From Ruminococcus sp. (GTDB lineage: Bacteria; Bacillota; Clostridia; Oscillospirales; Acutalibacteraceae), in NCBI GenBank assembly GCA_017502425.1, contig JAFVVB010000043.1, positions 1-6,175 on the forward strand: a stretch of DNA of 6,175 nucleotides. The letters run 5' to 3'. The position numbers and the translations under genes are program-made. This document shows positions 1 through 6,175 of this stretch, one piece after another (the stretch's first letter is position 1; the number at the start of each line of letters is the position of its first letter). Under the pieces are notes generated by a model, which worked only from the letters and a program-made list of their open reading frames with translations, had not been told where the DNA came from and searched no databases.

Positions 1-48
1 CTTGTGGTTGCGCACTTCACAACAGATTATGAGAGGGTAAAAAAATGA
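1..48 (+). CDS. 3' end of an upstream gene (partial), overlapping the next start as ATGA
   Basis: Reading from base 1, the frame is open for 15 codons and ends in TGA at 46-48, giving a polar tail that reads LVVAHFTTDYERVKK. The stop shares the four bases ATGA with the start of the LicD gene at 45, an arrangement typical of translationally coupled genes. A second frame ending in TAA at 38-40 (tail ...SQQIMRG) is also possible and would leave a 4-base gap. I prefer the ATGA frame because its residue composition looks more like an ordinary C-terminus and it leaves no gap. The piece is too short to assign a family. It mainly suggests that the operon begins upstream of the window. Confidence 0.4.
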   Translation, partial: LVVAHFTTDYERVKK

Positions 49-1679
49 AAGTAACCGGCCAGCAAATAGTTTTTAAAAACCACGACGTAGTTAATAAAGT
101 ACGTGCGGATATTCTGAAAATCATTGACGATATCTGTACCGAAAATAACCTTAAATATTTTGCTTTCAAAGACCTGCTTATCGGTGCGGTGCACTATAAA
201 GATTTTATTCCTACCGGTCTTAAATCTTTATCTGAGATTGGTCTTATGCGTGACGATTACAACAAGTTATGCGAGATACTTTACAAGAGAGCTGACGAAC
301 TCGGTCTTGCTTTAGTTGACCGTTACCCAAGTGGTGCTAAATCACTCAACTTAACAGTAGCTCGTCCTATCACTATCGATCAGGAAGATTTAACTCTTAA
401 TAACTTCGCCAAAGTTGAAATCAGTGCTTTTGACTTCCTTCCTGACTCAGAAGCTGAGCAGAAGATGTACTTAAGAACGGTAGCTAACTTAAGAGATAAA
501 TACAACAACATGGTAAACCTCACCCCTCCTCACAGCAACGTTCCTCTCAGCTTAAGAAAAGTTTTCGGACTTTTCTGGGCTACACTTGTTTACGGTACAA
601 AAAACCCTAAAAAGACTTACCACAAGTTACTAAAATCCGTCAGCAAGTATAAAAACACTAAATATATCACTCGTCTTATCCCTAGACGAAGCGTTACTAT
701 CGCATACGATGATATTTTCCCAACAAAGAGAATCAAGCTCAACCACACCGAGATTAATGTTCCTCGTGTTTTCAATACATGGACTGTTGAAATTAACGAT
801 GAGCTCATGGAACAGACACGTACTATCCAGAAAATCGATTTAGTACTATTAAAAGAATTCGACCGTGTGTGCAGAGAAATCGGGGTTGGCTACTTCATCT
901 GTGGCGGTACTATGCTCGGTTATAAACGTCACGGCGGATTTATCCCATGGGACGATGATATCGACGTAGGAATGCTCAGAGCTGATTACGATAAGTTCTT
1001 AAAGGAAGGCGGAAAATACTTAGGTGAAGACTTCTTCTTACAGACCAGAAAATCTGACCCTAAAATTCCTTACCTCTTCTCTAAAATCAGATTAAACGGC
1101 ACATCATACATCACTAACTACAACGAAAAACGTGATTTCCATAAAGGTATCTGTCTTGACCTTTTCCCATTCGACTATATTCCTAACTCATTAAACGAAA
1201 GACAGCGTTTTAAAAACAAAGTCCTTTTCTGGTCTAACCTTCACAACAAGGTTATAAATCGTCATAAAGAAAAAGTTATTTATGACGCTCCTGCTAAAAC
1301 CGCGTATGAATGGTGGGCTAGAGTATATAACGAAATCAGACGTAAAATCGTACATCTCGTACCGCTGAAATTAACTCAGAAACTCTACATCAAAAAAGCC
1401 ACCACATATAACTCAAAGGCTAAAGAATTAGGTCTTACCACGGTAGCTAGTTTCGTTCCTACCTACACTTACGCTGACGTTGATAAAATGATTCCGTATC
1501 AGGACATCAACTTCGAAGGTGTAAATGCTATGGCTTTAAAAGACATAGAAGGCTTCCTTACTATGCAGTACAACGACTATATGGCTCTTCCGCTTATGCA
1601 CCAGAGAGTAGGTCACGACCTCATCTCATGGCATATCGACGATGAAATAGCTAAAAAATATCATATCTACGACGACTAA
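45..1679 (+). CDS. LicD-family phosphotransferase with a degenerate N-terminal LicD copy
   Basis: A 544-residue protein. The C-terminal half (about 260-540) is a recognisable LicD domain: GGTMLG at 287-292, then GFIPWDDDIDVG at 298-309 with the acidic catalytic cluster D303-D307, a D-L-F-P-F-D segment at 372-377, and the late FEGV...YNDY region from about 490. Known LicD enzymes transfer a phospho-alcohol such as phosphocholine from a CDP carrier to a surface glycan, and eukaryotic relatives fukutin and FKRP use CDP-ribitol. The N-terminal half (about 15-255) repeats the same order of segments but lacks the acidic cluster, so it is probably a non-catalytic copy. This is roughly twice the size of a single-domain LicD. 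No signal peptide or obvious membrane span is visible, so it is probably cytoplasmic. The start at 45 is supported by GAGAGGG at 31-37, seven bases upstream. The next gene makes a likely CDP-polyol donor. The true donor and acceptor cannot be read from sequence. Confidence 0.88.
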   Translation: MKVTGQQIVFKNHDVVNKVRADILKIIDDICTENNLKYFAFKDLLIGAVHYKDFIPTGLKSLSEIGLMRDDYNKLCEILYKRADELGLALVDRYPSGAKSLNLTVARPITIDQEDLTLNNFAKVEISAFDFLPDSEAEQKMYLRTVANLRDKYNNMVNLTPPHSNVPLSLRKVFGLFWATLVYGTKNPKKTYHKLLKSVSKYKNTKYITRLIPRRSVTIAYDDIFPTKRIKLNHTEINVPRVFNTWTVEINDELMEQTRTIQKIDLVLLKEFDRVCREIGVGYFICGGTMLGYKRHGGFIPWDDDIDVGMLRADYDKFLKEGGKYLGEDFFLQTRKSDPKIPYLFSKIRLNGTSYITNYNEKRDFHKGICLDLFPFDYIPNSLNERQRFKNKVLFWSNLHNKVINRHKEKVIYDAPAKTAYEWWARVYNEIRRKIVHLVPLKLTQKLYIKKATTYNSKAKELGLTTVASFVPTYTYADVDKMIPYQDINFEGVNAMALKDIEGFLTMQYNDYMALPLMHQRVGHDLISWHIDDEIAKKYHIYDD

Positions 1680-1697
1680 TATTTACGAGGTATAATA

Positions 1698-2411
1698 ATG
1701 AACACAGTCTTATTAATGATGGGTGGCAGCGGCACACGTTTCGGCGCTGATATCCCAAAACAGTACATCAAAGTTAACGACAGACCTATCTTCTCATACA
1801 TCCTCGAGGGATATAATAAACTCGACTGCGTTGATAAAATCATCATCGTATCTCACGCTCAGTGGGTGGATTACGTGGAAGAAATCGCTAAAGAAATCAA
1901 CGCTGATAAGCTCTACCGTGTTGTCACCGGAGGAGCTACACGTTCCGAATCTGTCAAAAATGGTCTTATCTGTGCCTGTGAGTTCTCAAGCGATGATGAT
2001 GTCATTATGATTCACGATGCTACTCACCCATACGTTGACAAAAAGGGTACTGAAGAAGTAATAGAAGGTGTTAAGGAATTCGGCGGAGCAACACTTGCTT
2101 CGTTTAATTACGACACTGTATATAAAATGGACGATGACCATATTCTCACTAACATTGAGCCTAGATTCAATATCGTCGCAGGTGCATCTCCTGAGGCATT
2201 TACTTTCAAGAGAATCTACGACATCTATATGAATTCGACTAAAGAAGAGCTCGACACTATGACTTCTGCAGGTGCCATTGCTCTTCACTACGGCATCAAA
2301 ATGAAGGTTGTCAGAGCTAACGTAATAAACTTAAAAATCACTTACGCTGACGATATGGACCTCTTCGTTAAATTAGTTGATAATTATTTCTTCCCAAAGG
2401 AGAATGACTGA
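1698..2411 (+). CDS. IspD/TarI-like CTP:polyol-phosphate cytidylyltransferase
   Basis: A 237-residue protein of the usual IspD/TarI length with a Rossmann-like nucleotidyltransferase fold. The N-terminal CTP-binding loop GGSGTRFGADIPKQ spans 9-22 (R14 and K21 conserved), followed by GGATRSESVKNGL at 78-90, an HDATHP segment at 106-111 and a C-terminal NLKITYADDMDLF segment equivalent to NIKVTxPxDL of the family. It should join a polyol phosphate to CMP from CTP, releasing pyrophosphate. Members include IspD (methylerythritol phosphate, isoprenoid synthesis) and TarI (ribitol-5-phosphate, teichoic acid). I favour a surface-glycan role because it lies between a LicD transferase and a polyol-phosphate dehydrogenase, not among isoprenoid genes. 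Two segments differ from both IspD and TarI: HDATHP where HDA(A/V)RP is usual, and GASPEAF where a TPQ-type motif is usual, which suggests a different substrate. GAGG at 1687-1690 supports the start. An automatic pipeline would probably name it ispD. Confidence 0.87.
   Translation: MNTVLLMMGGSGTRFGADIPKQYIKVNDRPIFSYILEGYNKLDCVDKIIIVSHAQWVDYVEEIAKEINADKLYRVVTGGATRSESVKNGLICACEFSSDDDVIMIHDATHPYVDKKGTEEVIEGVKEFGGATLASFNYDTVYKMDDDHILTNIEPRFNIVAGASPEAFTFKRIYDIYMNSTKEELDTMTSAGAIALHYGIKMKVVRANVINLKITYADDMDLFVKLVDNYFFPKEND
2396..2402 (+). promoter_or_regulatory. Ribosome binding site of the GatZ-like gene, inside the end of the cytidylyltransferase gene
   Basis: AAAGGAG lies ten bases before the ATG at 2413. 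It decides between two in-frame ATGs: the one at 2404 is only one base from the motif and therefore unlikely, whereas the one at 2413 is at a workable distance. The site lies within the last codons of the preceding gene, so translation of the two genes may be coupled. Confidence 0.7.
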
Positions 2412-2412
2412 T

Positions 2413-3738
2413 ATGAAAAATAAATTACTTGACGTTTTAGAGAAAAGAACCCTCGGTATTCACTGTGGTATCCCATCATTCTGCTCCGCTAACAAAATCG
2501 TTATCGAAGCTATCATGGATCAGGCTAAACGTTTTGACGATACTGTACTGATTGAAGCTACATCAAACCAGGTTAATCAGTTCGGCGGTTATATGGATAT
2601 GACCTCAGTTGATTTCAGAGAGTATGTGTATAAAATTGCCGACCAGATTGGTTTTGATAAAGATAAAATCATCTTAGGTGGCGACCATTTAGGTCCTCTT
2701 CCATGGTGTAATTTACCTGCTAAAGAAGCTATGGAACACGCTAAAAAACTGGTATACGATTGCGTTATGGCTGGATATACTAAAGTCCATCTCGATACCA
2801 GCATGAAACTCGGTGACGACCCGATTGACGAAATGCTTCCTAACGAAGTTATCGCTGAGCGTGGCGCTATTCTCTACAAAGAATGTGACAAAGCGTACAA
2901 CGAACTTCTAAAAGAAAACCCTGACGCTGTTCAGCCGGTTTATATCATCGGTTCCGAAGTTCCTATTCCTGGCGGTTCTCAGGAAGAAGAGGATAACTTA
3001 AAAGTTACTAACCCTAGAGATTTCGAGAGCACTATCATGGCTTACCGCAGAATGTTCAACAAGCTCGGTTTAAAAGATGCGTGGAATCACATCATCGGTA
3101 TCGTTGTTCAACCTGGTGTTGAATTCGGTAACACAGATATTCACACATACAATAGACTAGATGCTATTAAGCTGTGTAACAGACTCAAGAAATATCCTGA
3201 TATTGTTTTTGAAGGTCACTCAACTGACTATCAGCCACCTGTGAAACTCAGAGAAATGGTTGAAGATGGTATTGCTATCATCAAAGTAGGTCCTGCTCTC
3301 ACTAACGCTGTTCGAGAAGCGATTTTTGCGCTTTCTATGATTGAGAAAGAACTCATCGATGATGAATCAAAACGCGCTAACTTCATCGAAGTACTCGAAG
3401 AAGTTATGATGGCTGAACCTTCTAACTGGATCAAGCACTACCACGGCACTGATAAACAGCAGGCTATCGCTAGAAAATACAGTTTTTCTGACCGTTCAAG
3501 ATACTATTTCACTCACGAGAAAGTTCTTGCTGCTCAGGAAAAACTTTTCGAGAATCTTTCCGATATCGATATTCCGCTTCCTGTACTTCACCAGTATATG
3601 CCAATGCAGTACTCTAAGGTACGTGACGGTAAACTTACTTGCACTCCACGAGAGCTCGCTAAAGACGCTGTTGTATGCGTTGTTGAAGACTATAACTACG
3701 CTGTTAAGTGCAACTATATGGCTAACCCTATGATGTAA
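2413..3738 (+). CDS. gatZ: GatZ/KbaZ-family protein (tagatose-bisphosphate aldolase non-catalytic subunit family; possible tagatose-6-phosphate 4-epimerase)
   Basis: A 441-residue protein from the ATG at 2413, slightly longer than E. coli GatZ (about 420). Family segments appear in order: IEATSNQVNQFGGY at 47-60, GGDHLGP at 89-95, HLDTSM at 126-131, IGSEVPIPGG at 179-188, VVQPGVEF at 231-238, GHSTDYQ at 268-274, KVGPALT at 291-297. E. coli GatZ and KbaZ are described as subunits needed for full activity of the GatY/KbaY class II aldolases. Some relatives have been reported as 4-epimerases interconverting tagatose-6-phosphate and fructose-6-phosphate. Here no GatY-like gene is visible, and the polar residues D91, H92, H126, D128, E182 and H269 are retained, so an independent catalytic role such as epimerisation is plausible. 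It follows the cytidylyltransferase with a one-base gap and precedes a GatD-like dehydrogenase acting on the same sugar phosphate. Probably cytoplasmic. The family is certain; the reaction in this operon is inferred. Confidence 0.88.
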   Translation: MKNKLLDVLEKRTLGIHCGIPSFCSANKIVIEAIMDQAKRFDDTVLIEATSNQVNQFGGYMDMTSVDFREYVYKIADQIGFDKDKIILGGDHLGPLPWCNLPAKEAMEHAKKLVYDCVMAGYTKVHLDTSMKLGDDPIDEMLPNEVIAERGAILYKECDKAYNELLKENPDAVQPVYIIGSEVPIPGGSQEEEDNLKVTNPRDFESTIMAYRRMFNKLGLKDAWNHIIGIVVQPGVEFGNTDIHTYNRLDAIKLCNRLKKYPDIVFEGHSTDYQPPVKLREMVEDGIAIIKVGPALTNAVREAIFALSMIEKELIDDESKRANFIEVLEEVMMAEPSNWIKHYHGTDKQQAIARKYSFSDRSRYYFTHEKVLAAQEKLFENLSDIDIPLPVLHQYMPMQYSKVRDGKLTCTPRELAKDAVVCVVEDYNYAVKCNYMANPMM

Positions 3739-3743
3739 TTGAA

Positions 3744-3749
3744 AGAAGG
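3744..3749 (+). promoter_or_regulatory. Ribosome binding site of the GatD-like gene
   Basis: AGAAGG lies seven bases before the ATG at 3757. It sets the start there and not at the in-frame TTG at 3739, which directly follows the preceding stop codon, has no motif at a suitable distance and would add six residues not expected in the family. Confidence 0.7.
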
Positions 3750-3756
3750 TTTTTAT

Positions 3757-4803
3757 ATGAAAGCTGCTGTATTACACGCTAATAAAGATATAAGATTTGA
3801 TGAAATTCCTACCCCACAGGTAGAGAAAGACACTGTACTCGTTAAGGTTGTTGCTACTGGCATCTGCGGTTCTGACCTTCCACGAGTTCACAGTAACGGT
3901 GCACACAACTACCCTATCATTTTAGGCCACGAATTTTCAGGATACGTTGAGGAAATCGGCGACGGTGTTACTAATGTAGAAAAAGGTGACCACGTAGTAG
4001 GTATCCCACTCGTGCCATGTATGGAGTGCGAAGACTGTCTCGCTGGCAACTACTCATTATGTAAGCATTACAGCTTTGTTGGTTCACGTCAGAATGGTAG
4101 TATGTCTCAGTATGTACTCCTTCCTAAATCAAACGTTATGAAAATCGATAAAACTATCCCATACGAAGTTGCTGCTTTCTTCGAGCCTTCTACCGTTGCT
4201 ATCCACGCTTTATATCAGGCTGATTATAAAGATGGTGGCACTGTCGCAGTTTTAGGCGGTGGTAACATCGGTTTATTCACACTTCAGTGGATTAAGATTT
4301 TCGGTGCTAAGAAAGTTGTAGTTATCGACGTTGACCATGACAGACTCAAAGATTCAGTAGACTTGGGTGCTGATGCAGTAGTAGCGCTGTGTGACGAAGA
4401 CTACAAAGACCAGTTAAACAGCCTTACTGACGGCCGTGGATTTGACTATGTATTCGTTTCCACAGGTTCTACTGACGCTATGAAACTTGCTTTTGATATC
4501 GCAGGTAATAAAGCTCATTTATGCTTCATCGGTACACCTACTAAAGAAATGACTTTCTCAGTTAAAGAATGGGAAAACATGAACCGTAAAGAGTTCTACC
4601 TGACAGGCTCATGGATGTCATATTCTAAGCCTTTCCCAGGAAAAGAATGGGAAATGACTGATAAACACTTCGCTATCGGTGACCTCAAGGTTACTGACAG
4701 CATGATTTTTGCGCAATACCCACTAGAGAAAACTATGGAGGCGTTCAACCTGTTCACTATACCTGGTAAGGTAAAGGGCAAGGTTCAGATTATTGATAAA
4801 TAA
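3757..4803 (+). CDS. gatD: GatD-like zinc-dependent galactitol-1-phosphate 5-dehydrogenase
   Basis: A 348-residue medium-chain dehydrogenase, about the length of E. coli GatD. The N-terminal GroES-like domain has the catalytic zinc set C37 (GICGSD), H58-E59 (GHE) and E143 (FFEP), and the structural zinc set C88, C91, C94, C102. The Rossmann domain has GGGNIG at 167-172, and D191 at the end of the second strand favours NAD(H) over NADP(H). Stretches such as NGAHNYP (47-53), GHEFSGY (57-63) and the late GSWMSYSKPFPGKEWE are very close to my recollection of E. coli GatD, which oxidises galactitol-1-phosphate to tagatose-6-phosphate. This subfamily match is more specific than to general alcohol dehydrogenases. 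In this operon the reverse reaction, reduction of a ketose phosphate to supply the cytidylyltransferase, makes better sense, as TarJ does for TarI. The neighbours are a GatZ-like gene upstream and an acyltransferase 13 bases downstream. The direction and exact hexitol are inferred. Confidence 0.88.
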   Translation: MKAAVLHANKDIRFDEIPTPQVEKDTVLVKVVATGICGSDLPRVHSNGAHNYPIILGHEFSGYVEEIGDGVTNVEKGDHVVGIPLVPCMECEDCLAGNYSLCKHYSFVGSRQNGSMSQYVLLPKSNVMKIDKTIPYEVAAFFEPSTVAIHALYQADYKDGGTVAVLGGGNIGLFTLQWIKIFGAKKVVVIDVDHDRLKDSVDLGADAVVALCDEDYKDQLNSLTDGRGFDYVFVSTGSTDAMKLAFDIAGNKAHLCFIGTPTKEMTFSVKEWENMNRKEFYLTGSWMSYSKPFPGKEWEMTDKHFAIGDLKVTDSMIFAQYPLEKTMEAFNLFTIPGKVKGKVQIIDK

Positions 4804-4816
4804 TCTGCTGTAAATT

Positions 4817-5944
4817 ATGGCTAATAGTGTAAAAGAACGTATCTACAAGTTTGATAACATTAAATTTCTTTCTATCATACTCGTAGTTGTCGGTCACGTC
4901 ATCGAACCTTACGTTGATAAATCCGACATGTTCAAAAGTTTATTTATTTTCATTTATTCGTTCCATATGCCGCTGTTTGTTTTCATTAGCGGACTGTTTC
5001 AAAAAAGATTTTCTGATACAAACAAACTGAAAATCCATAAAGTGGCGTATTTTGTAACGCTTGGATTTTTGCTGAAATTCATTAACGCTACCAGTAAATA
5101 CATCGCTGGAAAAGATTTTTCCTTAAACTTCTTCGGCGGCTCCAGTATCGATTGGTTCATGTTCGTGATGGCTATGTTCATGATAACAGCATATGTTCTC
5201 AGAAAGCTCCACCCTGCTTTTGTGCTGTCACTTACGTTTGTTATAGGCTGCACATGTGGTTACTTCTCGGCTATTGACGACACGCTTTATCTCTCACGTT
5301 TTCTGGTATATCTACCGATATATCTGCTCGGTTACTATATGACACCTGAGCTTCTTATTAAAATCGAGAAAAACTATGTCGTTAAAATCATCAGCGGATT
5401 GTCGATGCTCTGCTTCTTTATACTGAGCTTTAGAAATCTCACGCTAGTGTACAAGCTGAGAAAACTATTCACTGGCAAAAACCCATTTGACAGCGTACCG
5501 ATTGATGGATGCGGATTTGAGCACAGACTACTATGCTACGGTATTTCAATACTGCTGTGCATGGCTGTATTCTGCTTCATTCCTAACATCAGAATTCCTA
5601 TACTCTCCAATATGGGTGCGAACACTTTAGCGGTGTATTTCTGGCACATGCCTATTCTTAATCTTTTAAGAGCAGGCGGTCTGTTTGCTTTCTTCATCGC
5701 TTTAGGAGATCCGCTTTATAAGATTGTTTTCCTTATGTTTGGTGTGCTATTTGCGTTTATTCTATCGTTTAATATTTTTATGGCACCACTCAAACTGCTC
5801 TCAAAGGGTATTAATAAGCTCAAGCCTCACTGGTGTTATGTGCTTATTTTCTCCCCTTTTGTCATCGGGCTTCTCACAATGTATAAAGAGCTACCGGGTT
5901 ATATTTCCTATCTTTTCAGTAAAATCAAAAATATTTTTGCATAA
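4817..5944 (+). CDS. Membrane acyltransferase, acyltransferase-3/NolL (fucose 4-O-acetylase-like) family
   Basis: A 375-residue, very hydrophobic protein with roughly ten membrane-spanning stretches by eye (first ones near 15-30, 40-60, 75-90, 112-128, 132-150). The N-terminus carries the family hallmark FDNIKFLSIILVVVGH (12-27), ending in the conserved H27, followed by the FHMPLFVFISG loop at 49-59 with H50. A later loop reads AVYFWHMPI. These enzymes transfer acyl groups, usually acetyl, across the membrane to sugars of surface polymers. As the last gene of the operon it probably decorates the glycan built by the upstream genes. The stop at 4811-4813 in the same frame prevents an earlier start. 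The ATG at 4817 lacks a Shine-Dalgarno sequence, which suggests dependence on reinitiation from the gene ending 13 bases upstream. Donor, acceptor and modified position cannot be inferred. Confidence 0.83.
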   Translation: MANSVKERIYKFDNIKFLSIILVVVGHVIEPYVDKSDMFKSLFIFIYSFHMPLFVFISGLFQKRFSDTNKLKIHKVAYFVTLGFLLKFINATSKYIAGKDFSLNFFGGSSIDWFMFVMAMFMITAYVLRKLHPAFVLSLTFVIGCTCGYFSAIDDTLYLSRFLVYLPIYLLGYYMTPELLIKIEKNYVVKIISGLSMLCFFILSFRNLTLVYKLRKLFTGKNPFDSVPIDGCGFEHRLLCYGISILLCMAVFCFIPNIRIPILSNMGANTLAVYFWHMPILNLLRAGGLFAFFIALGDPLYKIVFLMFGVLFAFILSFNIFMAPLKLLSKGINKLKPHWCYVLIFSPFVIGLLTMYKELPGYISYLFSKIKNIFA

Positions 5945-5945
5945 G

Positions 5946-5981
5946 AAAAACCGCAAGTTTATAACTTGCGGTTTATTTTTT
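5946..5981. terminator. Bidirectional rho-independent terminator between convergent genes
   Basis: CCGCAAGTT (5951-5959) and AACTTGCGG (5963-5971) form a perfect 9-bp stem with a 3-base TAT loop. The flanking AAA/TTT extends it to 12 bp (5948-5974). A T-run at 5976-5981 serves the plus strand, and the A-run at 5946-5950 gives a T-run on the minus strand. It starts immediately after the acyltransferase stop and lies just past the DAHP synthase stop on the other strand, so it can end both transcripts. Confidence 0.9.
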
Positions 5982-5982
5982 A

Positions 5983-6175
5983 TTAAATAATATCAGCAAT
6001 ATCTAAAATAAGCTTTTCGGTTTTTTCCCAGCCTATGCAAGGGTCTGTAATACTCTTACCGTAAACCTCTCCGTCAACACCCTGATTACCATCTTCGAGA
6101 TAACTCTCAATCATAAAGCCTTTTACCATAGCTTTAACATCAGCGTTATGGCGGCATGAGTGCAAGACTTCCTTA
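5983..6175 (-). CDS. Class I (AroF/AroG/AroH-type) DAHP synthase, C-terminal part only
   Basis: The minus strand is open from the window edge to a TAA at 5983-5985, giving the last 63 complete codons of a gene that starts outside the window. The segment LHSCRHNADVK is followed by GFMIESYLEDGNQ and then by YGKSITDPCIGWEKTEKL, matching the C-terminal end of the AroG-type 3-deoxy-D-arabino-heptulosonate-7-phosphate synthases (MVESHLVEGNQ and YGKSITDACIGWEDT in E. coli). These combine phosphoenolpyruvate and erythrose-4-phosphate in the first step of aromatic amino acid synthesis. A TTG at 6163-6165 could be mistaken for a start, but the frame continues upstream as KEV and beyond, so the gene is cut by the window edge, not short. 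It converges on the glycan operon and is probably a housekeeping gene unrelated to it. Which of the aroF/G/H isozymes it is cannot be told from the tail. Confidence 0.9.
   Translation of the reverse strand, partial: KEVLHSCRHNADVKAMVKGFMIESYLEDGNQGVDGEVYGKSITDPCIGWEKTEKLILDIADII

Noticed and set aside
1986..2288. A 100-residue open frame on the minus strand opposite the cytidylyltransferase gene
   Set aside because: It is antisense to a well-supported gene, has no ribosome binding site or recognisable family, and its composition looks like a codon shadow.
2377..2412. Longer GatZ-like protein starting at an ATT-type codon at 2377 or the ATG at 2404
   Set aside because: Both would overlap the cytidylyltransferase gene, and the ribosome binding motif at 2396-2402 is correctly placed only for the ATG at 2413.
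3739..3756. TTG start six codons upstream for the GatD-like gene
   Set aside because: The motif at 3744-3749 lies inside this extension and serves the ATG at 3757; family members begin at the equivalent of MKA.
2413..4803. A galactitol breakdown operon
   Set aside because: No PTS components, GatY aldolase, tagatose-6-P kinase or sugar regulator are visible, and the flanking LicD, cytidylyltransferase and acyltransferase genes point to surface-glycan synthesis. Genes outside the window could still change this.
5724..5990. An 88-residue plus-strand frame across the end of the acyltransferase gene and the terminator
   Set aside because: It overlaps the acyltransferase in another frame, reads through the hairpin and has no family features.
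1..6175. RNA genes, CRISPR arrays, insertion sequences or attachment sites
   Set aside because: The window is almost fully coding; the largest non-coding gap is 38 bases and is filled by the terminator. No direct repeat arrays, transposase frames or tRNA-like folds were seen.

Overview
The window is a compact plus-strand run of five complete genes with short gaps, ended by a strong hairpin terminator and faced by the 3' end of a convergent minus-strand gene. The DNA is moderately AT-rich, and most starts have a clear Shine-Dalgarno sequence. The gene content (LicD-family transferase, IspD/TarI-type cytidylyltransferase, GatZ- and GatD-like sugar-phosphate enzymes, NolL-type acyltransferase, AroG-type DAHP synthase) suggests a Gram-positive bacterium of the Bacillota, probably an anaerobic gut clostridium. 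The taxonomic call is an inference from gene content and style, not from a marker gene.

Layout. Positions 1-48 are probably the last codons of an upstream gene in the same operon, overlapping the next start as ATGA. Then come a 544-residue LicD-family protein with two LicD-like halves (45-1679), an IspD/TarI-like CTP:polyol-phosphate cytidylyltransferase (1698-2411), a GatZ/KbaZ-family protein (2413-3738), a GatD-like zinc-dependent polyol-phosphate dehydrogenase (3757-4803) and a multi-pass membrane acyltransferase of the NolL/acyltransferase-3 type (4817-5944). A 12-bp hairpin with T-runs on both sides (5946-5981) separates this operon from a class I DAHP synthase gene on the minus strand, of which only the C-terminus is inside the window (5983-6175).

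How the genes may work together. Each family is recognisable by motif, but the combination is what stands out. A GatD-type dehydrogenase beside an IspD-type cytidylyltransferase repeats the logic of TarJ/TarI in ribitol teichoic acid synthesis: reduce a ketose phosphate to a polyol phosphate, then activate it with CTP. LicD-family enzymes, which include the eukaryotic CDP-ribitol users fukutin and FKRP, transfer a phospho-alcohol from a CDP carrier to a glycan. If the GatZ-like protein acts as a tagatose-6-phosphate/fructose-6-phosphate 4-epimerase, the operon encodes a complete route: fructose-6-P -> tagatose-6-P -> galactitol-phosphate -> CDP-galactitol -> galactitol-phosphate on a surface polysaccharide, with the membrane acyltransferase decorating the product. 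This route is a hypothesis built from family assignments and gene order. No catabolic galactitol genes (PTS components, GatY aldolase) are visible in the window.
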